This document shows positions 25,904 through 33,146 of a stretch of 33,146 nt of DNA, one piece after another. Origin of the DNA: Oscillospiraceae bacterium (GTDB taxonomy: Bacteria; Bacillota; Clostridia; Oscillospirales; Acutalibacteraceae); assembly GCA_902792985.1 (NCBI GenBank), contig CADBBT010000016.1, positions 1 to 33,146 of the forward strand. The letters are read 5' to 3'. Each line of letters starts with the position of its first letter. Position 1 is the stretch's first letter. The notes beneath the pieces are model-generated. The model did no database searches. It was not told the origin of the DNA and saw nothing but the letters and a program-made list of their open reading frames with translations. Position numbers and translations under genes: made by a program.

Positions 25904-26620
25904 ATGACCAAAAAACGCTTTCGATTTCTTCTGGCTGTGATCGTGCTGCTGCTTGTCAGCATCATCTGCGGTCTTGTGGGCGCTGCGCACAAACCGCATT
26001 CTTCGCGCTCGCGCGCCTCTCAAACAGAGACGACCGACCCGCCGATGTCCTATGTGGAAACGACGCTTGCGCAGTGGCAGACCTGGCCGCTGATGCTCGT
26101 CAACCGCACGCACGCCGTGCCGGACGATTATGTGCCGCCGCTGTTCACACTGGAAAACGGCCAGCAGTTCGACGCGCGCATGTACCCCGAATGGCAAAAA
26201 CTGGTGCTTGCCGCAAAGGACGCCGGCTTTGCCATGGAAGCCGCGTACTGCTATCGTTCCAATGAAACGCAGCGGCAGATCCTGAACGAGCGCATTGCCT
26301 GGTATCGCAAACAGGGCGATTCCGCTGCCGAAGCCGAACGCAAGGCGCGCGAATATGTGGCCGAACCGGGGCACAGCGAACACGAACTCGGCCTTGCGAT
26401 CGACATCCACGCAGCAGGGGAGACCAAAGCGGAAAACCTGTTCAAATGGCTGAAGGAAAACGCGCATCTGTACGGCTTCATCGAACGCTATCCAGAAGAC
26501 AAGGTCGAAATCACGGGCATCGCCTATGAGCGCTGGCATTACCGCTTTGTCGGCAAGGATGCCGCAACAGAGATTTATGAAAAGCACCTGACGCTCGAGG
26601 AATACCTCGGCGAAAAGTGA
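25904..26620 (+). CDS. D-alanyl-D-alanine carboxypeptidase, M15B/VanY type
   Basis: The 238-residue protein has an N-terminal membrane anchor (about 6-26) and a zinc peptidase domain. Metal and catalytic motifs are SEHELGLAIDI (about 157-167; His and Asp ligands) and ERWHYRFVG (about 208-216; catalytic Glu and third ligand His). YRSNETQRQ is the usual substrate-side block. The family trims the terminal D-Ala from peptidoglycan stem peptides. ATG 25904 is preferred because AAGGA sits six bases upstream; an in-frame ATG at 25886 directly abuts the previous stop. It is the last gene of the five-gene surface operon. It need not confer glycopeptide resistance, as vanHAX-like genes are absent here. 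Confidence 0.92.
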   Translation: MTKKRFRFLLAVIVLLLVSIICGLVGAAHKPHSSRSRASQTETTDPPMSYVETTLAQWQTWPLMLVNRTHAVPDDYVPPLFTLENGQQFDARMYPEWQKLVLAAKDAGFAMEAAYCYRSNETQRQILNERIAWYRKQGDSAAEAERKAREYVAEPGHSEHELGLAIDIHAAGETKAENLFKWLKENAHLYGFIERYPEDKVEITGIAYERWHYRFVGKDAATEIYEKHLTLEEYLGEK

Positions 26621-26648
26621 CGCGCGCTTTTATCTTGAAAGAACTGAA

Positions 26649-26677
26649 AACCCCGCCGTAAACGCTACGGCGGGGTT
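26649..26677. terminator. Bidirectional terminator between the M15 gene and glnA
   Basis: A perfect 12-bp stem (26649-26660 with 26666-26677), a 5-base loop, and A/T-rich edges on both sides. Confidence 0.85.
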
Positions 26678-26689
26678 GCTCTATTCTAT

Positions 26690-26717
26690 GGACTATCGAC
26701 TATCGACTAACGACTCA
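26690..26717 (-). repeat. 7-bp repeat array starting at the glnA stop codon
   Basis: Four heptads read in the glnA direction: TGAGTCG, TTAGTCG, ATAGTCG, ATAGTCC. The first begins with the glnA stop codon TGA. The other three place TAG in all three frames. Confidence 0.75.
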
Positions 26718-28046
26718 ATACTTTCCGAGATACTTTTCGATTTCCCACTGCGACACGCGGGTGCAGTATTCTTTCCATTCTTCGGTCTTTGCCTCAATGT
26801 ACTTTTTGAACACATGATCGCCCATGCATTCGCGCATGAAGTCGTCGTGCTTGAATTCGTGGATCGCTTCGCCAAGCGTCTTCGGCAGCGAATGGATGCC
26901 CTGCGCGTGGCGCTCTTCGGTCGAAAGCGTGAAGATGTTGCTGTCCTTCGGTTCCGGCGGGGTCAGACCGCGTTTGATGCCGTCGAGACCGGCGAAGATG
27001 ACTGCCGCCATTTCAAGATACGGGTTTGCGGCCGGGTCGGGGTTGCGCAGCTCCACGCGGGTGGCGTTGCCCTTTGCGGAGGGGATGCGGATGAGCGGGC
27101 TGCGGTTCTTTGCGGACCAGGCGATATACACCGGCGCTTCATAGCCGGGCACAAGGCGCTTATAGGAGTTGACGATCGGGTTCGTCAGCAGCGTCAGGGG
27201 CTTGATGTGTTCCATCAGGCCGGCGATGAACTGATAGGCGACGGACGACAGGCCAAACGCGTCGTTTGCATCATAAAAGGCGTTTTTGCCGTCCTTGAAC
27301 AGGGAGATGTTCGTGTGCATACCGGAGCCGCACTGACCGAACATCGGCTTGGGCATGAAGGTCGCGTAAAGCCCGTGGGCGCGCGAAACGCTTTTGACAA
27401 CATACTTGAAGGTCATCACGTTGTCCGCTGTGCGCAAAACTTCGTCATAGCGGAAGTCGATCTCATGCTGCGCAATGGCGTTTTCATGGTGGGACGCTTC
27501 GATCACAAAGCCCATGCGCTCAAGCACAAGGCAGATATCGTTGCGGCAGCTTTCGCCGCGGTCCGTGGGGCCAAGCTCAAAATAGCCGCCCTTGTCAAAG
27601 GTTTCGGTGGTCGGCTTGCCGTTCTGATCGAGATGGAACAGGAAAAATTCGCATTCCGGGCCGACATTGACTGTGAAGCCCAGATCGGCGGCTGCTTTGA
27701 TCGCGCGGCGCAGCACATAGCGCGGGTCGCCCTCAAACGGGGTGCCGTCGGCGCGAAAAACGTCGCAGATCAAGCGCGCGGTCTTGCTTTCTTCCGACTG
27801 CCAGGGGAGGATCACAAAGGAGTCCAGATCCGGATGCAGGCACATATCGCTTTCTTCAATACGCACAAAGCCGTCAATGGACGAGCCGTCGAAGCCGCAG
27901 CCGTTTGAAAGCGCTTTTTTGAGCTGGCTCGCGGTCACGGTCACGCTTTTGAGCATGCCGAGGATGTCGGTGAACTGCAGACAGATGAATTTTACGTTTT
28001 CTTCTTCGGCGATGCGGAAGATATCCTCTTTTGTGTATTTCGCCAT
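26715..28046 (-). CDS. glnA: Glutamine synthetase type I (alpha)
   Basis: It makes glutamine from glutamate, ammonia and ATP and is the main ammonia-assimilation enzyme, a cytoplasmic dodecamer. The 443-residue length matches the Firmicutes GSI-alpha form. Motifs: [10 protein letters not shown] (N-terminal domain), GPECEFFLF (metal-binding Glu), [44 protein letters not shown] and the [11 protein letters not shown] segment. The adenylylation-site loop of GSI-beta is absent. ATG 28046 ([10 protein letters not shown]) is preceded by AAAGGAAGG; the longer frame to 28220 overlaps the promoter. Single gene with a near-consensus promoter. Its stop codon starts a heptad repeat array. Confidence 0.98.
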   Translation of the reverse strand: MAKYTKEDIFRIAEEENVKFICLQFTDILGMLKSVTVTASQLKKALSNGCGFDGSSIDGFVRIEESDMCLHPDLDSFVILPWQSEESKTARLICDVFRADGTPFEGDPRYVLRRAIKAAADLGFTVNVGPECEFFLFHLDQNGKPTTETFDKGGYFELGPTDRGESCRNDICLVLERMGFVIEASHHENAIAQHEIDFRYDEVLRTADNVMTFKYVVKSVSRAHGLYATFMPKPMFGQCGSGMHTNISLFKDGKNAFYDANDAFGLSSVAYQFIAGLMEHIKPLTLLTNPIVNSYKRLVPGYEAPVYIAWSAKNRSPLIRIPSAKGNATRVELRNPDPAANPYLEMAAVIFAGLDGIKRGLTPPEPKDSNIFTLSTEERHAQGIHSLPKTLGEAIHEFKHDDFMRECMGDHVFKKYIEAKTEEWKEYCTRVSQWEIEKYLGKY

Positions 28047-28097
28047 GTCGATCGCCTTCCTTTCGGGGAATCGTGAATTGTTCTGCTGATCTTTACA

Positions 28098-28126
28098 AAT
28101 ATAACACGATTGACGGCATTTGTCAA
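28098..28126 (-). promoter_or_regulatory. glnA promoter with overlapping inverted repeat
   Basis: On the minus strand: TTGACA (28126-28121), a 17-base spacer and TATATT (28103-28098). TTGAC and GTCAA (28126-28122 and 28114-28110) form a 5-bp inverted repeat with a 7-base gap across the -35 and spacer. This could be an operator. It does not match the GlnR consensus I know. Confidence 0.8.
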
Positions 28127-28186
28127 CAAAACGAGGGCCCATTTTTTGTGCATTTGGTAGATAAATTTTTCTGTTCTTGCATAGAC

Positions 28187-28215
28187 TTGCAAATTTTACC
28201 ACCGTCGGGTATAAT
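28187..28215 (+). promoter_or_regulatory. Promoter of the MFS transporter gene
   Basis: TTGCAA (28187-28192), a 17-base spacer and TATAAT (28210-28215). AAAGGAGG precedes the ATG at 28246. Confidence 0.8.
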
Positions 28216-28245
28216 AACAATTAACAGTTCAAAGGAGGAATCTTC

Positions 28246-29790
28246 ATGGCTGAAAAAAAAGAAAAGAAAACAACGGAAGGAAAACTCAATTATAAACGCA
28301 CCTTCCTGATCGGCTTTGGCTTTATGGGCTGCATGCTGCTTTGGTCGGTCTATAATTCCTATGTGCCCGTGATTCTGCGCGGCAAGCTCTCGCAGCTCGG
28401 CATCGCCGATTTTGCACAGGCGCACGCGTTCTTCAAATGGGTGTCTGTGCCGCTGATCGTCAACGCGATCATGACCATCGACAACATCTTCGGCGTGGTC
28501 TTCCAGCCGCATTTCGGCAAACGGAGCGACCGCACGCACACCAAGCTCGGCAAGCGTATGCCCTACATTTTGGTCTGCCTGCCGATCTGCGCGCTGTTCT
28601 TCACATTCGTTCCCGTGGCCGCGACCGTGCGCGCCACCGGCCTTTCCATTCTTTTGATGATGGCCGTCATCATCTGCTTCAACTTCCTGATGTCGGTCTG
28701 GCGTTCCCCGGTCGTTTCGCTGATGCCGGACTTCACGCCCTCGGAGCTGCAAAGCGACGCCAACGCCGTGATCAACATCATGGGCGGCATCGGTCAGATG
28801 GTCGGCTTCGTGGTCGGCACCATCGCTTCCACGCTCTGCGGTCTGCTCGGCTTTGTGACCCTTTCAAACAACCTGAAGGCCGACACCAACGCGCTTGGTG
28901 AAGTGCTGGACGAAGCGGGCAACGTTGTGTTGAACGCGGCGGGCGAACCCGTCTATGTCAACTATACGCCGGTCTTCCTTGTGGCGGCGATCATTTCCGT
29001 GCTCTGTCTTGTGGTGCTTTACTTCTTCTATAAGCGCAACAAGCAGTACGACCTTTCCGCAAACGTCGGCTTTGAAGGCGGCGAAGAGGAAAAGAAAGAA
29101 AAGATCAAGATCAAGAACCTGCCCATCACCAAAGAAGAAAAGCGTTCGCTGTTCATCATGCTCGGCGCGCTGTTCCTGATCAACAACGCCACGGAAGCCA
29201 TTGTTCCGAACTTTACCAACTTTGCCAACGATACGCTGAAGGTCTCCCCGATCTATTCCACGCTGATGATGGCTGTCTTTGCCGTTTCGCTTGCCGTGTT
29301 CGGCATTCCGGCCGGCAGAATGGGCCGCAAGCTCGGCAGGAAAAAGACGATTGTTATCGGCCTTGCCGTGATCGTTGCCATGTTCGCCATCTATCTTGCC
29401 GTGTCGCAGTTCCTGCCCGCCAACGCGGACGGTTCGGTGAATAAATTCACCTGGATCACCCTTTGGGTCGCGCTTGTGGTCGGCGGCGCCGCTGTCGGCT
29501 GCATCAACATCAACACGCTCCCGCTTGTGCTCGCCATTGGCGGCCGCGAATATGTCGGCACCTTCACCGGTTACTATTACACCGCGACGATGTCAGCCTC
29601 CGTGACCGGCCCCATCCTTTGCGGCCTTGTCATCGGTCTGTTCAAAGAGGACTACAACTTCATGTTCCTGTTCTGCTCGGCCTTCTTTGCGCTCGGTCTG
29701 CTGACCATGTTCGGCGTCAAGCACGGCGAGATCGCCAAGGGTGAAGACGCTGCGTGGCTGGAAGAAGCTGTGAAGAACGCGGACGACTAA
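28246..29790 (+). CDS. MFS transporter, sugar:cation symporter-like (GPH/SLC45 type)
   Basis: The 514-residue protein has about 12 hydrophobic segments, a Lys-rich cytoplasmic start and a charged central loop (about 275-305, EGGEEEKKEKIKIKN). The first inter-helix loop has KRSDRTHTKLGKRMPYI, a close variant of the GPH/SLC45 R/K-rich signature (SDRTRTRFGRRRPY). The second half repeats it weakly (GRMGRKLGRKK). Proteins of this group import glycosides or sugars with H+ or Na+. The substrate cannot be told and no glycosidase is adjacent. It is followed by a weak hairpin and a secreted protein gene 67 bases away. Confidence 0.9.
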   Translation: MAEKKEKKTTEGKLNYKRTFLIGFGFMGCMLLWSVYNSYVPVILRGKLSQLGIADFAQAHAFFKWVSVPLIVNAIMTIDNIFGVVFQPHFGKRSDRTHTKLGKRMPYILVCLPICALFFTFVPVAATVRATGLSILLMMAVIICFNFLMSVWRSPVVSLMPDFTPSELQSDANAVINIMGGIGQMVGFVVGTIASTLCGLLGFVTLSNNLKADTNALGEVLDEAGNVVLNAAGEPVYVNYTPVFLVAAIISVLCLVVLYFFYKRNKQYDLSANVGFEGGEEEKKEKIKIKNLPITKEEKRSLFIMLGALFLINNATEAIVPNFTNFANDTLKVSPIYSTLMMAVFAVSLAVFGIPAGRMGRKLGRKKTIVIGLAVIVAMFAIYLAVSQFLPANADGSVNKFTWITLWVALVVGGAAVGCININTLPLVLAIGGREYVGTFTGYYYTATMSASVTGPILCGLVIGLFKEDYNFMFLFCSAFFALGLLTMFGVKHGEIAKGEDAAWLEEAVKNADD

Positions 29791-29811
29791 ACTGCATTTT
29801 ACGCAAAACGT

Positions 29812-29844
29812 TTGGGGTGACCGCCGGTTGCCCCAACTTGCTTT
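29812..29844 (+). terminator. Weak hairpin after the MFS gene
   Basis: TTGGGG (29812-29817) pairs with CCCCAA (29831-29836), with ACC/GGT inside. CTTGCTTTT follows. The U-tract is poor, so partial readthrough into the next gene is likely. Confidence 0.4.
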
Positions 29845-29857
29845 TGAAGGAGCTTTT

Positions 29858-30508
29858 ATGAAGATCAAAAAAAGACGCATCCTTTCCCTGCTTCTGGCGC
29901 TTTGTCTGCTGTTCTCCTTTGCTGCGCCGTTTTCGGCGGCAGCCGCAGGGAACGACGATGAGATCGTGGCAAATATGTATCTTTGCCATACAAGGACCCA
30001 AGGTTCCCTGTTCGGTCACTGCTGGGTCTATATTGAAAACCTTTCCGCTGAAACGCTGCAGATCGGCGCTTATGCCTGCCCGCCGGGGCAGGGTGTTTCT
30101 GTGGGCACTTGGGCGCTCACACGCGACGACGGCCACGGGATCTATTATAATCTGGAATCCTATCTGGTGAATGCCTTCGGTCTGGGGCGGATGCGCGCAA
30201 TCAAGGACACGCTCACGCGCGCCGAGTTGGAAAAGGTCAGCCGCCGTGCCGCAAAACAGAATTTTTGGGATTTTCTCTTCTTCAACTGCGCGTTTTACGC
30301 CGCCGCAGTCTGGAATGCGGGCAGCGGCAAAAAGGTCATTCCGCTGATTCACCCAACGGTTGTTTGGCTGCAAATCATGCTGCGCGGCGACATCGGAAGA
30401 GTTCAGATGTATTACCCGGCGCGCGAGCAGGTGCTCCGGCAGTCCGGCAGCGGCGGCAGTGCGTCGACCTATGTTGTTTCCGACGGCACTGTCGGAAAAC
30501 GGATGTAA
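29858..30508 (+). CDS. Secreted protein, possible permuted NlpC/P60-like cysteine hydrolase
   Basis: The 216-residue protein has a clear signal peptide (KIKKRR, a leucine-rich core, cleavage near SAAAAG at about 28-32). In the mature part FGHCWVYIEN (about 53-62) places a His early, and FFNCAFYAAAVWN (about 145-157) places a Cys late in an NC pair. A His-first/Cys-later order is typical of circularly permuted papain-like folds (LRAT, YiiX or DUF4105-like). The match is by motif only. Cell-wall hydrolysis or amide-bond chemistry outside the cell would be expected. AAGGAG lies five bases before the ATG. No dedicated promoter is seen, so it may be read from the MFS promoter. Confidence 0.7.
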   Translation: MKIKKRRILSLLLALCLLFSFAAPFSAAAAGNDDEIVANMYLCHTRTQGSLFGHCWVYIENLSAETLQIGAYACPPGQGVSVGTWALTRDDGHGIYYNLESYLVNAFGLGRMRAIKDTLTRAELEKVSRRAAKQNFWDFLFFNCAFYAAAVWNAGSGKKVIPLIHPTVVWLQIMLRGDIGRVQMYYPAREQVLRQSGSGGSASTYVVSDGTVGKRM

Positions 30509-30521
30509 ATTGTTGCACCAT

Positions 30522-30570
30522 GCAAAACGGAGACAGTCCGGCGGACGGTCTCCGTTTTGCTTTCTGTTTT
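30522..30570 (+). terminator. Terminator after the secreted protein gene
   Basis: A 13-bp stem (30522-30534 with 30548-30560) encloses a small GTCC/GGAC hairpin and is followed by TTTCTGTTTT. It may also serve as the leading hairpin of element D. Confidence 0.85.
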
Positions 30571-30581
30571 GCCGTGCGCGC

Positions 30582-30739
30582 GGCGGCGAGACGCCGCAGC
30601 CGACATGCGTCGGCTGCGCGCAAAGGAGCGCGGGCGGGCGTTCGAAAAATCACAGCCGCGTTTCCGGCGCTCCTTTGCCGGCCACACAGCATCGCTGTGC
30701 GGCGCGTCTCGCCGCCTTTTTCGCGCAGCGAAGCTGCGC
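30582..30739. repeat. Nested-palindrome element D
   Basis: The outer stem pairs 30582-30594 with 30704-30716 (13 bp, GGCGGCGAGACGC). Inside are three hairpins: 30596-30604/30609-30617 (9 bp, loop ATGC), 30620-30631/30667-30678 (12 bp, 35-base loop) and 30685-30690/30694-30699 (6 bp, loop ATC). The trailing hairpin pairs 30723-30729 with 30733-30739 (7 bp, loop GAA). The second hairpin and its long loop resemble element B (AAAGG-GCGCGG arm; A-rich loop with ACAGC then GCGT). It fills the convergent gap between the secreted protein and the minus-strand gene. Confidence 0.85.
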
Positions 30740-30745
30740 AGCGCT

Positions 30746-31177
30746 TTAAAGATACTTGCGCAGCTTTTGCAGCAGCGTGTCCTCCTCCGAACGGAAGCGG
30801 TCGGCAAGCGCCTTCACAGCGTCCTGTGCATTCGGATATTTGTTGAAATATACCGAGATCTGCTTGATGCCCATGTTGCATCCGTCGGTCATCAGATCGG
30901 CGATCGTGTTGTCTGTCGGCTCGGCAAGCAGCTCCAGATTGATTTTGAACCGCGCGCCTGCCCGCGCCATCGCCGAAGGGTCTTTGCCGGTTTCTCCAAC
31001 ACTTTCCAGCAGGCGGTCCGTTTCGTTGCCCAGATCCTCGTGCGCCTGGCGGGAGCCTTTGAGCAAGGCGCGCAGATCCTGATCCTGCACTTTGTCCAGC
31101 ACGGCGTCGAAGGAGTTGATCGCGGTCTTTGCGCCGCTGTTGCATTCTTTGAGCAATTTGATGCTGTCTTCGTTCAT
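30746..31177 (-). CDS. Small helical protein, DUF2383/ferritin-like (tentative)
   Basis: The 143-residue soluble protein is predicted nearly all helical: LLKECNSGAKTAINSFDAVL, DLRALLKGSRQAHEDLGNETD and SEEDTLLQKLRKYL are amphipathic. The plan of four helices, with a paired start at residue 1 and a Gly/Asp-containing middle, resembles the DUF2383 four-helix group. The usual metal ligand pattern of true ferritins is not evident. ATG 31177 has AAAGGA eight bases upstream; the longer frame to 31537 runs antisense into the permease gene and is rejected. Monocistronic. Function unknown; stress or envelope roles have been suggested for the group. Confidence 0.75.
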   Translation of the reverse strand: MNEDSIKLLKECNSGAKTAINSFDAVLDKVQDQDLRALLKGSRQAHEDLGNETDRLLESVGETGKDPSAMARAGARFKINLELLAEPTDNTIADLMTDGCNMGIKQISVYFNKYPNAQDAVKALADRFRSEEDTLLQKLRKYL

Positions 31178-31254
31178 AATGATCATCCTTTCCGTAGATT
31201 CAATGAAAGTGTTGGTTTTTTCTGCGCTTTTATGCGCAATCGCCGAAAAAGGGA

Positions 31255-31283
31255 TTGTAAAAAAGGGACCTTTGTGATATAAT
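31255..31283 (+). promoter_or_regulatory. Promoter of the ABC exporter operon
   Basis: TTGTAA (31255-31260), a 17-base spacer and consensus TATAAT (31278-31283). Confidence 0.8.
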
Positions 31284-31322
31284 CTTAAACTGACGGAAAA
31301 TCTCTGGTTGGGAGGGGAGCGT

Positions 31323-32171
31323 TTGCAACGCATCAAAAAAGCCGCAACGGCGCATCTCAATAACTTTTTAAAATACCGGTTTCTCATCCGGGAGCTTGTG
31401 AGCAAAAATATCAAGCTGCAATACCGCAATTCCTTTTTGGGCGTGCTTTGGACATTTCTGCAGCCGCTGTTGACGATGATCGTTCTGGCATTCGTGTTCA
31501 ACAACATTTTCGGACGCGACAGCAGCAAGGTCGTCAACTACCCGGTCTATCTGCTCTGCGGCCGACTGCTGTATCAGTTTTACACCAGCTCGACCAAGCG
31601 CGCCATGGGTTCGGTGCGCAAGCACGCGTCCATGATCAAAAAGGTCTATGTGCCGAAGTATGTCTACCCGGTGTCGGCGGTGCTTTCTGCGTTCGTGACG
31701 TTTCTGATCTCGCTGACGGTGCTCGTGGTCGTGGTCGCGTTCATGAACATCTTCAAGATCCACCCCATCGTCATCACCTGGCGCGTGGTGTTCATCATCG
31801 TTCCGATCCTGATCACCCTCGTCCTCTCCGTCGGCGTGGGCATGATCCTCGCAACGATCTCCGTGTTCTTCAAGGATGTGGAAAACCTGTATGACGTGTT
31901 CACGCTGCTGCTGTTCTACATGACGCCGATCGTCTATCATGTCAGCCGCCTCGGTTTTGAGGAGGGCACTTGGCAGATCCGGCTGCTCAAGCTCAACCCG
32001 CTTTACGGGCTGGTCGGCATGTTCCGCGCGGCCGTGCTTTGGGGAACGGACTTTGTGCACTACTGGGATATGCGCCTGATGTATTACAGCTTAGGCTTTG
32101 CCGTTGTGACCGTTATCATCGGCTTTTTCCTGTTCTATAAGTATCAGGACAAGTTCATTCTTCACATTTGA
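31323..32171 (+). CDS. Polysaccharide/teichoic-acid ABC exporter permease (Wzm/TagG-like)
   Basis: The 282-residue membrane protein is the ABC-2 type permease of a surface glycopolymer exporter. The N-terminal amphipathic part (FLIRELVSKNIKLQYRNSFLG) is followed by VLWTFLQPLLTMIVLAFVF and about six hydrophobic segments. The conserved C-terminal LNPLYGLVGMFRAAVLWG block is present. Family members move undecaprenyl-linked O-antigen or teichoic acid across the membrane with a Wzt/TagH ATPase. The start is probably TTG 31323, a few bases after GGAGGGG; an upstream TTG at 31308 overlaps that ribosome binding site. The ATPase gene begins 15 bases after the stop. Confidence 0.93.
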   Translation: MQRIKKAATAHLNNFLKYRFLIRELVSKNIKLQYRNSFLGVLWTFLQPLLTMIVLAFVFNNIFGRDSSKVVNYPVYLLCGRLLYQFYTSSTKRAMGSVRKHASMIKKVYVPKYVYPVSAVLSAFVTFLISLTVLVVVVAFMNIFKIHPIVITWRVVFIIVPILITLVLSVGVGMILATISVFFKDVENLYDVFTLLLFYMTPIVYHVSRLGFEEGTWQIRLLKLNPLYGLVGMFRAAVLWGTDFVHYWDMRLMYYSLGFAVVTVIIGFFLFYKYQDKFILHI

Positions 32172-32186
32172 TCCGGAGGTAGCCTT

Positions 32187-33146
32187 GTGAGTAAATATGC
32201 AATAGACGCGCAGCACATCAGCATGAAATTCAATCTGAATTCCGAAGGTGTGGATTCCGCGAAGGAATACTTCATCCGGCTGCTCAAGCACGATCTGCAT
32301 TATTCCGAATTCTGGGCGCTGAAGGATGTTTCGTTCAAAGTGAAAAAAGGCGACCGCATGGGCGTGCTCGGCTTCAACGGCGCAGGCAAAAGCACCCTGC
32401 TCAAAACCGTTGCCGGCGTTTTGAAACCCACGCAGGGAACGATTCGCACCGAAGGCGTCATTGCGCCGATGCTTGAACTCGGCGCGGGTTTTGACCCGAA
32501 CTACAGCGGCAAGGAAAACATCTTCCTTTACGGCGCAACGCTCGGCTTTCCGCGCTCGTTCCTGGAAAGCAAATATGACGAGATCGTGGAATTTTCCGAG
32601 CTGGGCGACTTCATCATCCTCGGTGCGTGGCCATCCTCCGGCAAGACCGCGATTGCGCTGCAGTTTGCAATGCACATGGCGTCCAAGGGCTACCGCCCCG
32701 TGTTTGCGGTGTATTCCACCTTTTTGCAGCGCTCCTACGACCAGCTCATTCACGACGCGGCGCTCGGCAACAATCATCTGGTGCTCGCCGTTGACCGCGC
32801 CGGTATCGTCGGCAGCGACGGCGAAACCCATCAGGGCGTGTTCGACGTTTCCATGGTCAACACCATTCCGAATTCCACCATCTATTCTCCGTCCTATTTT
32901 GAGGGCATGCGCCAATCGCTTGCCGACGCGGTGTACCGCTGCAAGGGCTTGGCGGTGGTGCGCTATCCGCGCGGCGGCGAGCTGTATAAGCCTGCCGACT
33001 TCAAGGAGGAGAGCATTAATTATAACATCTACGGCAACCCCAACGCCAAATACCTGATTGTCACCTACGGCAGACTGTTTTCCTACGCCTGCAAAGCAAA
33101 GGAAATGCTGAAGAAAAAGAAAATCGACGTCTGTATCCTCAAGCTC
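32187..33146 (+). CDS. Wzt/TagH-like ATPase N-terminus joined to DnaB-like and DXS-like segments (3' truncated, likely chimera)
   Basis: GTG 32187 follows CGGAGG and opens a frame that runs off the window (320 codons). Residues 1 to about 143 are a Wzt/TagH-type ATP-binding protein with Walker A GFNGAGKST (62-70) and the LELGAGFDPNYSGKENI Q-loop region. From about residue 140 the sequence changes to a P-loop resembling the DnaB helicase (GDFIILGAWPSSGKTA, then ALQFAMHMASKG). From about residue 169 it becomes 1-deoxy-xylulose-5-phosphate synthase: VFAVYSTFLQRSYDQ, DRAGIVGSDGETHQGVFD and VVRYPRGGE. The ABC signature, Walker B and H-loop are missing, as are the DXS N-terminus and most of DnaB. 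The joins fall at about 32601-32618 and 32685-32697. Only the first part should be trusted as belonging to this locus. Confidence 0.8.
   Translation, partial: MSKYAIDAQHISMKFNLNSEGVDSAKEYFIRLLKHDLHYSEFWALKDVSFKVKKGDRMGVLGFNGAGKSTLLKTVAGVLKPTQGTIRTEGVIAPMLELGAGFDPNYSGKENIFLYGATLGFPRSFLESKYDEIVEFSELGDFIILGAWPSSGKTAIALQFAMHMASKGYRPVFAVYSTFLQRSYDQLIHDAALGNNHLVLAVDRAGIVGSDGETHQGVFDVSMVNTIPNSTIYSPSYFEGMRQSLADAVYRCKGLAVVRYPRGGELYKPADFKEESINYNIYGNPNAKYLIVTYGRLFSYACKAKEMLKKKKIDVCILKL

Noticed and set aside
25904-26620. Glycopeptide-resistance vanY
   Set aside because: The M15B fold fits, but no vanH, vanA/B or vanX-like gene is nearby; it is more likely a housekeeping wall-trimming enzyme.
32601-32696. 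A replicative helicase (dnaB) gene or mobile-element helicase
   Set aside because: Only about 28 residues around a Walker A motif are present, sandwiched between unrelated families.

Overview
The window looks like a chromosomal contig from an anaerobic, fermentative Clostridia bacterium. A gut or rumen Oscillospirales relative is the best guess. The evidence is indirect: a multimeric NADH-linked [FeFe] hydrogenase operon, an alpha-type glutamine synthetase, strong purine-rich ribosome binding sites, sigma-A promoters, and moderately high G+C with G/C-ending codons. That codon bias opens long false frames on the opposite strand. No rRNA, tRNA, CRISPR array, prophage or complete insertion sequence was seen. 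Both ends cut through genes.

Layout. 1-903: the 3' end of a repeat-rich surface protein, a 40-residue peptide gene and a terminator. 983-3054: a response regulator/sensor kinase pair. 3120-5552: gapA and an extended-SDR epimerase-like gene, separated by a multi-hairpin palindromic block (element A). 5603-8158 (minus): a zinc-ribbon/DUF2628-like membrane protein, galU and a small membrane-anchored protein. 8272-9460: prfB, followed by a heptanucleotide repeat array and a 209-bp MITE-like element. 9882-11015: a secreted SGNH hydrolase. 11128-13646 (minus): a glycerophosphodiesterase-like gene, a minimal Ogt/ATL-like gene and argH in one operon. 13776-14018: element B and a terminator. 14041-15776 (minus): a second response regulator/kinase pair. 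15946-21063: a five-gene hydrogenase operon (hndA, GHKL ATPase, hndB, hndC, hndD) with a hairpin-rich leader. 21081-21254: element C. 21291-26620: a hypothetical gene, then a five-gene cell-surface operon (SGNH hydrolase, DUF4358-like, MBOAT, DHHW-like, M15 peptidase). 26715-28046 (minus): glnA. 28246-30508: an MFS transporter and a secreted cysteine-protease-like protein. 30582-30739: element D. 30746-31177 (minus): a small helical protein. 31323 to the end: the permease and the start of the ATPase of a polysaccharide ABC exporter.

How the genes fit together. The hydrogenase operon should reoxidise NADH and reduced ferredoxin made in fermentation, with gapA as one NADH source. galU (UDP-glucose), the O-acetylation operon, the M15 peptidase and the Wzm/Wzt-type exporter all point to envelope polymer synthesis and modification. 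glnA and argH are nitrogen and arginine housekeeping genes.

The most unusual features are not protein genes. (1) Four intergenic blocks (A-D) share one secondary-structure plan: a GC-rich outer stem enclosing three hairpins, with another hairpin just outside, but mostly different primary sequences. (2) Three arrays of a degenerate 7-bp repeat containing TAG start at or just after stop codons, always in the same orientation to the upstream gene, so that TAG falls in every frame. (3) The last ORF is an in-frame three-part join of a Wzt-type ATPase, a DnaB-like P-loop and a DXS transketolase segment. It lies at the window edge and is more likely an assembly chimera than a real protein.
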